A stretch of DNA of 64,000 bases from assembly GCA_021325575.1 (NCBI GenBank), contig JAJPGW010000010.1, positions 186,001-250,000 of the forward strand, given 5' to 3'. Made by a program: the position numbers and the translations under genes. The notes beneath the pieces were generated by a model, which was not told where the DNA came from, ran no database searches, and worked only from the letters and a program-made list of their open reading frames with translations. Every line of letters starts with the position of its first letter. Position 1 is the stretch's first letter. Of this stretch, positions 1 to 9,258 are shown one piece after another. Source of the DNA: Gammaproteobacteria bacterium (GTDB lineage: Bacteria > Pseudomonadota > Gammaproteobacteria > DSM-16500).

Positions 1-103
1 GTTCGGTGAGATTCATAATGACTGTGGACCTATTAGAGTTGTTACTGTTGGATTGTTCGGTTACGTCTTCTACATTTGAATTTGCTGGTAAAGCATTTGC
101 CAT
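1..103 (-). CDS. 5' fragment of an unknown protein running off the left edge
   Basis: An open frame starts at ATG 103-101 and continues leftward out of the window (34 codons visible). GAGG lies six bases upstream of the ATG, which supports this start; the neighbouring ATG at -5 leads to a stop after a few codons. The visible N-terminus is polar and Asn/Ser-rich, with a stretch of alternating Ser and Asn, and has no signal peptide or membrane segment. I do not recognise a family. It is on the same strand as trxA, but a hairpin lies between them, so it may be a separate transcript. Confidence 0.5.
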   Translation of the reverse strand, partial: MANALPANSNVEDVTEQSNSNNSNRSTVIMNLTE

Positions 104-256
104 AGCATCCTCGGGGTTAGATTGTGATTTGATTAAACGACTCGACCATTGGACAAGACATTCATATTCATGGGTTAATTAGTTCAGCGTGGGTTAATCG
201 ATAGGCTCTATAAGAGGTTATCTTAATTAAACAATAGCACTAATTTTAAAAGAGTT

Positions 257-278
257 CTAGCCCTTTTTAAAGGGCTAG
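257..278 (-). terminator. Probable trxA terminator hairpin
   Basis: A perfect 10-bp inverted repeat (CTAGCCCTTT / AAAGGGCTAG) starts five bases beyond the trxA stop. On the minus strand it is followed by an imperfect T-rich stretch (AACTCTTTTAAAATT), so intrinsic termination is plausible but not textbook. Confidence 0.5.
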
Positions 279-283
279 TACGA

Positions 284-610
284 TTAAATATTTTCATCAA
301 TAAAGCTGATTAATTCAGCTTTGGACAGCAAACCCACCTGGGTTGCTTTGACCTGGCCATCCTTGAATAAAATCAGGGTAGGGATGCCGCGAACGCCGAA
401 TTTAGGAGGGGTTGCAGGGTTTGAATCCACATCCAATTTGGCGATTTTGAGTTTTCCCACATATTTTTGACCGATGTCATCGAGAATGGGGGCGATTGCT
501 TTACAAGGGCCGCACCACTGTGCCAAAAAATCAACTAATACAGGGGTTTTGGATTCAACGACTTCATTTTCAAATGAATGATCGGTTATTGCAATGGTAT
601 TGCTGCTCAT
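284..610 (-). CDS. trxA: Thioredoxin
   Basis: A 108-residue single-domain thioredoxin. The redox motif WCGPC lies near residues 32-36, followed by the conserved cis-proline region (GIPTLILFKDG). It reduces disulfides of cytoplasmic enzymes such as ribonucleotide reductase using electrons from thioredoxin reductase. There is no signal peptide, so it acts in the cytoplasm. Length is typical for the family. It is a stand-alone gene followed by a hairpin. One small difference from most thioredoxins is NPATPPKFGVRG, where N-x-x-x-A-x-x-Y/F-x-I-x is usual. Function call is secure. Confidence 0.95.
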   Translation of the reverse strand: MSSNTIAITDHSFENEVVESKTPVLVDFLAQWCGPCKAIAPILDDIGQKYVGKLKIAKLDVDSNPATPPKFGVRGIPTLILFKDGQVKATQVGLLSKAELISFIDENI

Positions 611-677
611 ACTGAAAAGACCTTCTGTTTAAATTATCTAATAATAGTAACAATGGGTTTTTGGAAAAACAACCGTT

Positions 678-1928
678 TTAACTTAAGTGTTTTTTAAGCG
701 ATTGCATAAACCGTTGTTTATGTTCTTTCGATGTCTCAATTCCAGCAACCTTTTTATTCACCAGTTTGCCATCATTCCCGTAAGTTTCCAGCTCATCAAA
801 ATGTCTGGCTTCTAATGCAGAAATCCCAGCAGGTCCTATATGATTAAATTGCACTAGAAGCGTTTGTAATCCGATATTTTTTGCTAATGCAAAAGCGCCG
901 GTATTCGTCAGTTGATTGTATCCTAAGCCTAGCCATTTTAATTTTGAATTGGTTGCGAGGACACTTGCGCCAGCATCCGTAATTTGATTCCCTTCCAAAT
1001 ATAATTGTTGCAGCACCGGATTATTAACAAACGCTTCTGCCCCTTTATCGGTAATTTGATTGTAATCCAGCATCATAAAAGTAAAATATTGATTTTCAGC
1101 TAAAGCCGCTGCACCTTGATCCGTAATGCGATTATAGCCAAGCGCCAGCAAACCAAAAGCAGATGTCATTTTTGCCAGTGCTTTTGCGCCATGATCGCCA
1201 ATTTGATTTCCATTTAAATAAAGCGCTTGTGCTTTCGAATAAGTTGCCAAGGCAATCGCGCCCGCATCGGTCAATTTATTTTGCATCAAACTCAATTCCC
1301 ACTGAATCGAAGGAGATTTTGCTAATGCAATCGCGCCGGTATCCGTAATTCCATCATTATCCATGTAAAGCGTTCTTAATCCTGAATTTTTAGCCAATGC
1401 TTCTGCACTGGAATCGCTGATGGTTTTAATTGAGCTTGCATCTAAAATTTGAATCGAAGTATTTTTCGCAATCGCGCTCAAGCCTTTATCGGTAATCGGA
1501 TTATTATTTAATTGCAATCCTTGCAAAGTGGAATCCGCAGAAAGTGCAATCACTCCCGCATCACCAATTTGATTGCCCCAAAGAGAAATATTTTGTAACG
1601 AAGTGCTTTTAGCTAATGCGGCAGCGCCGGTATCGCCAATTTGATTATTATCCAACTCTAACGTTTGTAAAGTCGTCATTTTAGCAATGGCAATCGCGCC
1701 ATTTGGGCCAATATTGTTATCGACAACGTCCAGCCAGTTAATATCAGTATGCTTATCTAAATAGGCTGCGATTGCTGGCATATCTTGATCATTCAAACTG
1801 CAATCTTCTAATTCGAGAACGTTGCGATCAACATGCTGGTCGATATTTTGGATACAGAGATTGGTCGCGTACACCGGAATGGAAAGAAAGCATAAAGTAA
1901 TTAATGGAAGAATTTTTTTTAATGACAT
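678..1928 (-). CDS. Secreted leucine-rich-repeat (RNI-like) protein
   Basis: A 416-residue protein with a clear Sec signal peptide (basic MSLKK, hydrophobic core, cleavage near VYA-TN around residue 22). About thirteen ~24-residue repeats follow, of the type L-x-L-x-x-N-x-I-x-D-x-G-A-x-A-L-A-K, the ribonuclease-inhibitor-like class of LRR common in eukaryotes. The repeats fill nearly the whole mature protein; a short basic tail with no repeat ends it. No enzyme domain is visible, so it is probably a protein-binding scaffold in the periplasm or outside the cell. Its own promoter lies just upstream. LRR proteins of intracellular bacteria are often host-interacting, but the Sec signal argues against direct type IV export. 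Target unknown. Confidence 0.8.
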   Translation of the reverse strand: MSLKKILPLITLCFLSIPVYATNLCIQNIDQHVDRNVLELEDCSLNDQDMPAIAAYLDKHTDINWLDVVDNNIGPNGAIAIAKMTTLQTLELDNNQIGDTGAAALAKSTSLQNISLWGNQIGDAGVIALSADSTLQGLQLNNNPITDKGLSAIAKNTSIQILDASSIKTISDSSAEALAKNSGLRTLYMDNDGITDTGAIALAKSPSIQWELSLMQNKLTDAGAIALATYSKAQALYLNGNQIGDHGAKALAKMTSAFGLLALGYNRITDQGAAALAENQYFTFMMLDYNQITDKGAEAFVNNPVLQQLYLEGNQITDAGASVLATNSKLKWLGLGYNQLTNTGAFALAKNIGLQTLLVQFNHIGPAGISALEARHFDELETYGNDGKLVNKKVAGIETSKEHKQRFMQSLKKHLS

Positions 1929-1971
1929 ACTGGGTTCCTTATTGTGCTGATCTCGCTAATTATTGGGCCTA

Positions 1972-2000
1972 ATTATTGCTTTTTTTGAAGGGAATGTCAA
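1972..2000 (-). promoter_or_regulatory. Sigma70-type promoter of the LRR gene
   Basis: On the minus strand a perfect -35 TTGACA (2000-1995), a 17-base spacer and a -10 AATAAT (1977-1972, five of six matches) lie ~45 bases upstream of the LRR start codon. Confidence 0.6.
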
Positions 2001-2015
2001 AATATTGATCATATT

Positions 2016-3284
2016 TTACGCAGAGCGTGTCTCGGTAACTTTTATCATGAGCAATGCACCCACAATAAAAAAAGCTAAAATTGTCGCCATTCCCGCACGT
2101 TGGCTGTGAAAATAATAAGTTGCAAGGCCTAAGACCCAAGGACCGATAAAGGCGGTGATTCGGCCTGAAAAGGCATATAACCCGAACATTTCAGTGGATT
2201 TTTCTTTTGGAGTAATGCGTGCCATCAGCGATCGACTGGCCGCTTGAACGGGGCCGATGAAAATACTTAAAAATAAGGCGATGGCCCAAAATGCAGCGGT
2301 GCTCTGGACAAATAATAATGGCAATGCGAGCAGTATGAGTCCGAGTAGTGAAATTAAAATCGTAGGTTTTGAACCCATCCAATCATCGACCCAGGCCAGA
2401 AAAATCGCGCCGATACCGGCGGTTAAGTTCATGGTAATTCCAAATAAAACCACATCCGCCAAGCTCATGCCAAAAGTGCCTGCTGCGTAAATTCCGCCGA
2501 AAGCGAATAGGGTGTTAAGTCCATCAACATAAATAAGATGCGCGATAAGATAGAGCACCAGATTTTTTTGTTCTGGCAAAGATTTTAGTGTGGAAAATAA
2601 TTCACTTAAACCTTTTTTCAGGGCTTTTTTTGCAGATAATCCTGTTGCTTTTGAATCGGGAATGAAAATAAAAAAGGGCACTGAAAAAACGGCAAACCAA
2701 ACGGCGACTAAAATCGCTGAAATCCGCACTTCTTCAGCCGATTGAGTATTCAGCCAGATCGGCGGATGTTTAATAAAACAAAATAATGCGATGCTTAATG
2801 AAATAATGCCGCCAAGATAGCCCGCGCCCCACGCCCAACCTGAAAGACGACCGATATATCGTTCGGGCGCAATATGCGGCAAAAAAGAATTGTAAAAAAC
2901 GATCCCGATTTCCAACGCAATGGTTGCGATCACAAAAGCACTCAGTGCGGTGTAAATAGAATGTGAATGAGGATGCACAAACCAAAGTAACGCGGTAAAA
3001 ATCACACATAAAATAGTAAAAAAAAGTAGCCAGCGTTTATGATGACCGCCATGATCGGCGATCGCGCCAAAGATCGGACTTAAAATCGCAATTAAAACAC
3101 CCGCGAGCGCGGTCGCATTCGCCCATTGATAAGTGCCGATAATTTCATTCACTGCAACTTGTTTCGTAAAATACGTTGCAAAAATAAACGTTGTAATAAT
3201 AATTGGAAAAGCAGCCGACGCCCAATCGTAACTTGCCCAGGCGGCGAAAATAAGGGTTTCCTTTTTATTTAAAATTTTTTTCAT
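2016..3284 (-). CDS. MFS transporter of the UMF1/Atg22-like family
   Basis: A polytopic membrane protein of 422 residues with about twelve hydrophobic segments. The N-terminal AWASYDWASAAF signature resembles UMF1/Atg22-like major-facilitator proteins (W-x-x-YDWA-x-S-A-F). I chose ATG 3284, which overlaps the upstream stop codon as ATGA; an in-frame start 45 bases earlier would lie inside the upstream gene and adds no membrane sequence. It is the last gene of the ygfB-pepP-ubiH-acyltransferase operon. Coupling to an acyl-AMP ligase/PlsC fusion recalls the LplT-Aas pair, in which an MFS protein delivers lysophospholipid for re-acylation. That parallel is inference; the true substrate is unknown. 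Confidence 0.75.
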   Translation of the reverse strand: MKKILNKKETLIFAAWASYDWASAAFPIIITTFIFATYFTKQVAVNEIIGTYQWANATALAGVLIAILSPIFGAIADHGGHHKRWLLFFTILCVIFTALLWFVHPHSHSIYTALSAFVIATIALEIGIVFYNSFLPHIAPERYIGRLSGWAWGAGYLGGIISLSIALFCFIKHPPIWLNTQSAEEVRISAILVAVWFAVFSVPFFIFIPDSKATGLSAKKALKKGLSELFSTLKSLPEQKNLVLYLIAHLIYVDGLNTLFAFGGIYAAGTFGMSLADVVLFGITMNLTAGIGAIFLAWVDDWMGSKPTILISLLGLILLALPLLFVQSTAAFWAIALFLSIFIGPVQAASRSLMARITPKEKSTEMFGLYAFSGRITAFIGPWVLGLATYYFHSQRAGMATILAFFIVGALLMIKVTETRSA

Positions 3285-6076
3285 TCGGCCACCGTCGATC
3301 GTATTAAATCCAACGTGGGTTCGCCGCAATCTTTAGCTATGATTGCGCGCACAGTATTTTTAAATTCATTAATATCTTGCCAGGATTTTCCAGGCGCTTT
3401 GATGGGTGGATTCGCCGTAACAATAATTCTTCCGGGTTTTAATAATTTTTCATCACCCCGCAAAATCGAACGTGTGCCTTGTATGGCGATAGGACAAATG
3501 GGAACACCCGTTTCAGCTGCAATTTTAAATGCGCCTAATTTAAAAGGACGTAATCCTGCCGAATAGCTAAACGTACCTTCTGGAAAAATGGCGATAGAAT
3601 GACCGTGTTCTAAAATCTCTTGCATTTGTTTGGTGTCATCAATGCCTTTGGCTGAATCTGTTCGATCAACGCTTAAAAAATTCAACTTTTGCATAAACCG
3701 TCGAATAATAGGGGTTTTCGTCAATTCTTGTTTGCCAATGAATCGCGTTCCGATTGGCAAAAAACTTAGTGCGAGCATGGCATCAACATAGCTTGCATGA
3801 TTAATGGCATAAATCAGTGGGGTTTCTGCAGTTATATTTTTTTTACCCGTCATTTTCACAGGACAAAGCGCAAAGAAAAAAAGTGAGCGTGCCCAGAATT
3901 GACATAAACCTGCCGCCATTTTTTGCGGTAAAATCCATAAAGACAAATAAACGGGAAGCAAGGTCGCTATGACGAGCGAATAGACATACACCGAATAAAT
4001 AAATTTAACCATCATTCCAAACGTTCGCCGTAATTTGGCTAAACCAAAACTAAAACTGATTTTTGTCAATTGCATCCAGAACGGTCTTCGCTGTTTTAAT
4101 TTGCCGGTTAAATACATGGTTTTGCATGCGGCGCGTTGCAATTTGCCGCTGGAAGTTTTTGGAATCGTTTGCGGTGGCACAAGCACGACGTGATCGGGTG
4201 GGACACCTAGCGCATTGGAAATATTTTCAGTAATTTGCTCAATAATTTTTTCAGGGTGTGGTGGTTTTTTGGTATGGGTTTCTGCGACAATGACTAATTT
4301 TTCTGTGCCGCGAATGGGATCCACTGTGCCGAAGGCAATCACGCATCCTTTACGAATATCCGGAGTTTGAGCCGTAATTTCTTCTACTTCGGCAGGATAC
4401 AAATTACGTCCTGCTTTAATGATGAGGTCTTTTTTTCGACCTGCAATAAAAATTTCATCATCCGCCAAATAAGCTAAATCGCCGGTGTCCCACCAGCCAT
4501 CATGATAAATCGCCATGGTGGCTTCTGGATTACCATAATAACCCTGCATGCTAGAAGGCCCTTTGAATTGCAATTGCCCGACATGACGCTCGGGCAACGG
4601 TTGATTGTGTTCATCAACCACTCGCACGGCATGTCCTGGAATCGCTTTGCCACTCGCGACAAACTCCAGAGCATTTTCAGCGGTCGTTGGAACGGCCCGA
4701 TTCTCTTCTTCAAATGCTTTGCGTTCGACTCTATCAATGCGCGGTTTTCGATTGAGTGGTGAGATGGCCACACACACAGAAGATTCAGCCAGACCATAAA
4801 CCGGCAAATGACTTTCGCCTCTAAAACCATAAGGCGCAAATTTTTCCGTAAAACGGTCGAGTGTTTTCGCTTGGATGGCTTCTGCACCATTAAATGCAAT
4901 TCGCCAGGAACTTAAATCCAATCCTTCGATCATGCTGGGTTCAATTTTGCGAATACATAATTCATACGCAAAATTGGGACCGCCCGTGATTGTGCCGCGA
5001 TGATAATGAATCGCCCATAGCCATCTTTCTGGTCGGCTTAAAAAAGAAAGCGGGGACATGAGTGTCAATGGAATGCCGTGATATAAACTGCCGAGCCACA
5101 TGCCAATCAACCCTAAATCATGATAAAGCGGCGCCCAGCTGACCGCAACATCGTGATGTGTGATTTGAATGGCTTCACCATAAGCGCGAATATTGGCGAG
5201 CAAATTGCCATGGGTGAGCAAAACACCTTTAGGAGCACTGGTGCTGCCCGATGTATATTGGATCATGGCAAAATCATCGGATTTTGCCCCAATATAGGGC
5301 GCTTTTTCAGTTCCGTTCAATAATGTATTAACAGTGACGACTTGTTTTAAACTGGGAATAAATGCGCGCAGCATTTTGCTTAAATGCTCTGCTTCATGAA
5401 AGGTGACGAGCATGCGCACTTCGGCATTTTGTAGAATTTTGGCTTCGAGTTTCGCATACGATTCAATCTGATGTGGCCGAAATGGCGGATAAATTGGAAC
5501 GGGAATGCAGTTCGCCAATAAAGTCCCAAAAAAAGTATAAAAAAATCCAGGATTAGTCGGTTGCATGATCGCGACCGTTTCACCGGGCTGCAATCCACGT
5601 TTGATCATTTGAAACGCGACCCGCAGTGAATTTTCAAATAATTGTCCATAAGTAATGATTTCTTCGCGACCCTGATCATCTTGTAAGTAAATATGAGGAC
5701 GATCCGGATCGCCTGTTGCATAAAGCAATAAAACGTCCAGTAAGGTTTTGGCCTGAACAGGATTGATAAAAGATTTTTCCAGACTTTCCTGATGAGTTAC
5801 AGCATGAGAAATTCTTTTTCCAGGCTGTGCTTTTTCAATTGCATTCCTAATATCTTGCAATGTTTCAGCTTCCGCCATCAAGCTGTCAGGAAGTTGGATA
5901 TCAAATTCTTTTTCGATGCGCTGAAATAATTCGGCGCGGCCTAAGCTATCAATGCTTAAATGGCGCTGCAATGAAGCATGTAAAGTAATTTGTTTCAGTT
6001 CAATTCCTGAATCAAGCAGTAATTGTTGAGTGATCGCAATCAGTTTTTGTTCGGTGTCATGCTGAGATGGTTTCAT
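3281..6076 (-). CDS. ACP / fatty acyl-AMP ligase / PlsC-type acyltransferase fusion
   Basis: A 931-residue three-module protein. Residues 1-80 form an acyl carrier protein with the phosphopantetheine serine in SIDSLGR (Ser44). Residues ~110-660 are an AMP-forming acyl-activating enzyme, with P-loop YTSGSTSAPKG, YHDLGLIG (typical of fatty acyl-AMP ligases) and the GRKKDLIIKAGRN hinge. After a hydrophobic segment, residues ~735-931 are a PlsC-type acyltransferase with HX4D (NHASYVDAM, ~759) and FPEGT (~831). The likely chemistry is to activate a free fatty acid, load it on the internal ACP and transfer it to a lysophospholipid or similar acceptor at the inner membrane. It overlaps ubiH by 20 bases and the MFS gene by ATGA. 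It resembles Aas (acyltransferase plus ligase) with the order reversed and an ACP added. Confidence 0.85.
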   Translation of the reverse strand: MKPSQHDTEQKLIAITQQLLLDSGIELKQITLHASLQRHLSIDSLGRAELFQRIEKEFDIQLPDSLMAEAETLQDIRNAIEKAQPGKRISHAVTHQESLEKSFINPVQAKTLLDVLLLYATGDPDRPHIYLQDDQGREEIITYGQLFENSLRVAFQMIKRGLQPGETVAIMQPTNPGFFYTFFGTLLANCIPVPIYPPFRPHQIESYAKLEAKILQNAEVRMLVTFHEAEHLSKMLRAFIPSLKQVVTVNTLLNGTEKAPYIGAKSDDFAMIQYTSGSTSAPKGVLLTHGNLLANIRAYGEAIQITHHDVAVSWAPLYHDLGLIGMWLGSLYHGIPLTLMSPLSFLSRPERWLWAIHYHRGTITGGPNFAYELCIRKIEPSMIEGLDLSSWRIAFNGAEAIQAKTLDRFTEKFAPYGFRGESHLPVYGLAESSVCVAISPLNRKPRIDRVERKAFEEENRAVPTTAENALEFVASGKAIPGHAVRVVDEHNQPLPERHVGQLQFKGPSSMQGYYGNPEATMAIYHDGWWDTGDLAYLADDEIFIAGRKKDLIIKAGRNLYPAEVEEITAQTPDIRKGCVIAFGTVDPIRGTEKLVIVAETHTKKPPHPEKIIEQITENISNALGVPPDHVVLVPPQTIPKTSSGKLQRAACKTMYLTGKLKQRRPFWMQLTKISFSFGLAKLRRTFGMMVKFIYSVYVYSLVIATLLPVYLSLWILPQKMAAGLCQFWARSLFFFALCPVKMTGKKNITAETPLIYAINHASYVDAMLALSFLPIGTRFIGKQELTKTPIIRRFMQKLNFLSVDRTDSAKGIDDTKQMQEILEHGHSIAIFPEGTFSYSAGLRPFKLGAFKIAAETGVPICPIAIQGTRSILRGDEKLLKPGRIIVTANPPIKAPGKSWQDINEFKNTVRAIIAKDCGEPTLDLIRSTVAE

Positions 6077-7238
6077 GATTGTTTCGTTCCCTGATCGGTA
6101 TAGCTCGTCCTGTTTGGCCCAGTAATTGTCGCATAAAACGCAATTTTAATGGTCGGCAAAGATCGAGGCCTATCATTCCTAATTGACGCGCTGCGTTTAA
6201 CACAAAAAAATCACTAGTAAATAGCGTGTTTAGATGATGTGAAAAACGCGTAATTATTTTTTGCTGTGCTTCAGCAAAATTGTCTAAAGAAAAGGTGTCG
6301 AGTGAATTTTTTTTCAAATAATCGCTTAAAGTGGACACTTCATACAAAGCTAAATTTAAGCCTTGAGCGGCAATCGGATGTAAAGCATGTAATGCGTTTC
6401 CAATTAAAATGGTTCGTCCTTTTATTTGTTGTTCCGCTTGAATAGAAACTAATGGAAACAGTGCGCGCCCATGATTTTTTTTCAAGCGGCCCAGACGATA
6501 ACCAAATTTTTTCTGTAATGTTTGTAAAAAAACATCATCCGACATTTTTTCGAGAAGATGAATTTCTTCGTTGTCAGCGGTCCAAATCATGGCGGCGCGA
6601 TTCTCGGTCAAAGGCAGCATAGCGATTGCGCCATTATCTTGAAAACGTTCATAAGCAATATGATGATGCGAACGATTGAGAGCTATCATCGAAACGATGG
6701 CGCTTTGCTGGTAATCCAGTTTTTTTTCAGAGATGTTTAGTAATTGTCTGACAGTAGAATAATTGCCGTCGGCGCCAATAATTATTTTTCCACGGATTTT
6801 TTGCGTGCCTTCGGGTGTTTCAATCGTTAACTCGGCTTCTTCTGAAGTTTGTGACATATCAATCAAGCGCGCTGGGCGAAGCAGAGTAATATTTTCCAGA
6901 TTGTTATAAAGCGCGAGATTAATTTCTTTTGCAGGAACCACAAATCCGAGCGCTGCCAAATTCATTTCGCGAGCCGTTAAGCGTGTGATGCCAAAGGAAC
7001 CGCGATGTGAAACATGCACTTCATTGATCGCTGTCGCATGCGGTGCAAGGGAATCCCAGATTTTCAGATTTTCAAATAAGCAATAACTACTGTGATTTAA
7101 AGCAATAAACCGTTTATCATCCGCTAAATTGGTAGCGTTGGCATCGACTAACGCGATGCGATAGGGCGAAGCGCGTAGCGACAAAGCAAGCGATGCGCCC
7201 ACCATGCCGCCACCTACGATGATAATATCAAAGTTCAT
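6057..7238 (-). CDS. ubiH: FAD-dependent ubiquinone-biosynthesis hydroxylase (UbiH/UbiF family)
   Basis: A 393-residue flavoprotein monooxygenase. It shows the N-terminal dinucleotide motif GGGMVGAS, the central IIGADGNYSTVRQ (DG motif) and the C-terminal GNALHALHPIAAQGLNLAL. The last replaces the usual G-D of this family with G-N, a small deviation at an FAD-ribose contact. Enzymes of this family hydroxylate the ubiquinone ring at the inner membrane. The assignment to ubiH rather than another family member rests on position: ygfB-pepP-ubiH is the order I know from enterobacteria. Here ubiI, which normally follows, is replaced by the acyl-AMP ligase fusion. It overlaps pepP by ATGA. Confidence 0.85.
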   Translation of the reverse strand: MNFDIIIVGGGMVGASLALSLRASPYRIALVDANATNLADDKRFIALNHSSYCLFENLKIWDSLAPHATAINEVHVSHRGSFGITRLTAREMNLAALGFVVPAKEINLALYNNLENITLLRPARLIDMSQTSEEAELTIETPEGTQKIRGKIIIGADGNYSTVRQLLNISEKKLDYQQSAIVSMIALNRSHHHIAYERFQDNGAIAMLPLTENRAAMIWTADNEEIHLLEKMSDDVFLQTLQKKFGYRLGRLKKNHGRALFPLVSIQAEQQIKGRTILIGNALHALHPIAAQGLNLALYEVSTLSDYLKKNSLDTFSLDNFAEAQQKIITRFSHHLNTLFTSDFFVLNAARQLGMIGLDLCRPLKLRFMRQLLGQTGRAIPIRERNNHETISA

Positions 7239-8551
7239 GATTTTTTCTTTAACAGTGCTTCGATGTCAGTGGCTTTTTTGGGTAATCGTCCGGTTAAGAC
7301 ATCATTGCCATTTTTGGTGACTAAGACATCGTCTTCAATACGCACGCCGATGTTGTGCCATTTTTTAGGAACGCCTGGAATATCAGAAGAAATATAAATG
7401 CCAGGTTCAACCGTCAACACCATCCCTGGTTTCAGCTTGCGCCATTTGCCATGCATTTTGTAACGACCGACATCGTGCACATCGAGTCCTAACCAGTGAC
7501 CGGATTTGTGCATGTAAAATTTAAAATAACTTTGTTTTTCGATCAGATCTTTTAAGTTGCCTTTCAGGAGACCTAACTCTTTTAGACCTTGCGCGATGAT
7601 TTTAACCATCACATCCTGGACTTTGGGCCATTCTGCACCAGGACGCACTGCTTTAATGCCGGCAATTTGTGCGGCAAGCACAATGTCATAAATCGCGCGT
7701 TGTTCGGGTGTAAATTTTCCATTAGCAGGAAACGTTCGGGTAATATCGGCTGCATAATTTTGATATTCGCAACCGGCGTCAATTAAAACGATGTCGCCAT
7801 TTTTAATTTTTTGATTGTTGGTGTTGTAATGCAAAATGCAGCTATTTGCGCCACTGCCGACGATGGAGGTGTAAGCAGGGTATCGAGCGCCGTTGCGATT
7901 AAATTCGTATTGTAATTCGGCTTCGAGTTCATATTCGTACATGCCAGGTTTGCAAGCCTTCATGGCGCGCAAGTGTGCATCCACTGAAATTTCAGCGGCT
8001 TTCCGCATCACTTCGATTTCTGCCGGACTTTTGATTAAGCGCATTTCATGCAACGTATCGGTAATATCGACAAACGCAATCGGCGATTGCAGACCATTGC
8101 GGATCTTGCCGCGAATTTTGTTGACGCCATCCAATAAAATTTTGTCGAATGCGGGATCAATACCGAGTGGGTAATGGACTTCCGTGCGACCTTCAAGTAA
8201 TTCGGGTAAATATTTTTCAAATTCAGCAATCGGATGCGCTTCGTCTGCGCCATAGGTTTTGATCGCGCCAGCTTGTCCTGCGCGGTAACCTTCCCAGATT
8301 TCTTTTTCACGATCTCGGACGCGATTAAAAAGAATGAATTCGCCTTTTTTTCGTTTGGGAATTAATACCAGAACCGATTCCGGTTCTTCAAAACCCGTCA
8401 AATAAGATAAATCACTGCTTTGACGATAGGGATGATCATAATCACCGTTGCGTCGATGAATCGGTGCGGCAGGTAAAATAACAATCGCAGTGGGATTGAT
8501 GCTTTGCATCAATTGCTTGCGCCGTTTGGCATATTCAGTCATTTTAATCAT
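7235..8551 (-). CDS. pepP: Xaa-Pro aminopeptidase
   Basis: A 438-residue proline aminopeptidase of the M24B family, which removes N-terminal residues preceding proline. The dinuclear metal ligands are visible: DAGCEYQNYAADITR (two Asp), the HKSGHWLGLDVHD histidine region, TVEPGIYI (Glu) and GVRIEDD (Glu). The N-terminal creatinase-like domain covers residues 1-~170. The start is preceded by GGAG at six bases; a second in-frame ATG three codons later is possible. The stop overlaps ubiH as ATGA, and ygfB lies 17 bases upstream, so all are cotranscribed. Cytoplasmic. Secure. Confidence 0.93.
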   Translation of the reverse strand: MIKMTEYAKRRKQLMQSINPTAIVILPAAPIHRRNGDYDHPYRQSSDLSYLTGFEEPESVLVLIPKRKKGEFILFNRVRDREKEIWEGYRAGQAGAIKTYGADEAHPIAEFEKYLPELLEGRTEVHYPLGIDPAFDKILLDGVNKIRGKIRNGLQSPIAFVDITDTLHEMRLIKSPAEIEVMRKAAEISVDAHLRAMKACKPGMYEYELEAELQYEFNRNGARYPAYTSIVGSGANSCILHYNTNNQKIKNGDIVLIDAGCEYQNYAADITRTFPANGKFTPEQRAIYDIVLAAQIAGIKAVRPGAEWPKVQDVMVKIIAQGLKELGLLKGNLKDLIEKQSYFKFYMHKSGHWLGLDVHDVGRYKMHGKWRKLKPGMVLTVEPGIYISSDIPGVPKKWHNIGVRIEDDVLVTKNGNDVLTGRLPKKATDIEALLKKKS

Positions 8552-8568
8552 CGGCGTCTCCTTAACGT

Positions 8569-9132
8569 TTAATGTAGGGATTTTTTGGTGGTACGGCCGC
8601 CTTTAGCCGGATGCAATTCGTGAAAAATCATCAGCGCCGCCAGACGAACATATTCTACCAGTTCAAAATACGCAACTTCATCTTCTTCGTTATCGATAAT
8701 TTCACTGTAATTCACCTGGGAAATTTCAATAATATCATTTAAGGCTTCAGTAATTTCGCTGGGTTCGCGCTCCTCGATCGGAATGTTCCCACGTTGTAGA
8801 CCCATCAAAAAACCTTGGCACCAGAGGCCTAAACTTTCCGCCCGTTGATTAATGCTTTTTTTATCTTCCGGCAGTAATAAATTAAATTCAAAGGAAAACT
8901 GCATGAGTAGATCGTAACTGGTCTCATAGAGCATTTGTAGCATTTCTTCGGATTTTTTATATTTTTTGATTTCATCCAGCGCCATTTTCCAATGGGTATC
9001 TTTTTTGGTGGCGCCGGCACAAATTAAACCGCACATCATTCCATGCACTTGTGCAGCATGATAGGCCCCGGGAATTTTTTTCAGGGCAGACTGGATTTCC
9101 TTGTATGTGGGCAAAGAAGGTGCAGTAGTCAT
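8569..9132 (-). CDS. ygfB: YgfB/YecA-family (UPF0149) protein
   Basis: A 187-residue alpha-helical protein with the UPF0149 pattern: HGMMCGLICAG near the N-terminus, WCQGFLMGL in the middle, and an acidic DNEEDEVAYFELVEYVRLAALMIF segment near the end. I start at ATG 9132; the frame is open 93 bases further upstream, but that stretch encodes a non-homologous hydrophobic run and has no good ribosome site. It is the first gene of the pepP-ubiH operon, a conserved position. The biochemical role is poorly defined in most bacteria. Cytoplasmic. Confidence 0.85.
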   Translation of the reverse strand: MTTAPSLPTYKEIQSALKKIPGAYHAAQVHGMMCGLICAGATKKDTHWKMALDEIKKYKKSEEMLQMLYETSYDLLMQFSFEFNLLLPEDKKSINQRAESLGLWCQGFLMGLQRGNIPIEEREPSEITEALNDIIEISQVNYSEIIDNEEDEVAYFELVEYVRLAALMIFHELHPAKGGRTTKKSLH

Positions 9133-9258
9133 AAGCGATTTCCAAAATAGCCATGTTAGCAGGAAATGTACAGAAGCGAAATTTTTTTCAGTGTTTGGTT
9201 GACTCAAGAGATTGATTCGCACCATACTTTTTTGGTCTAAGTGCGTGGGATTCTAGCC

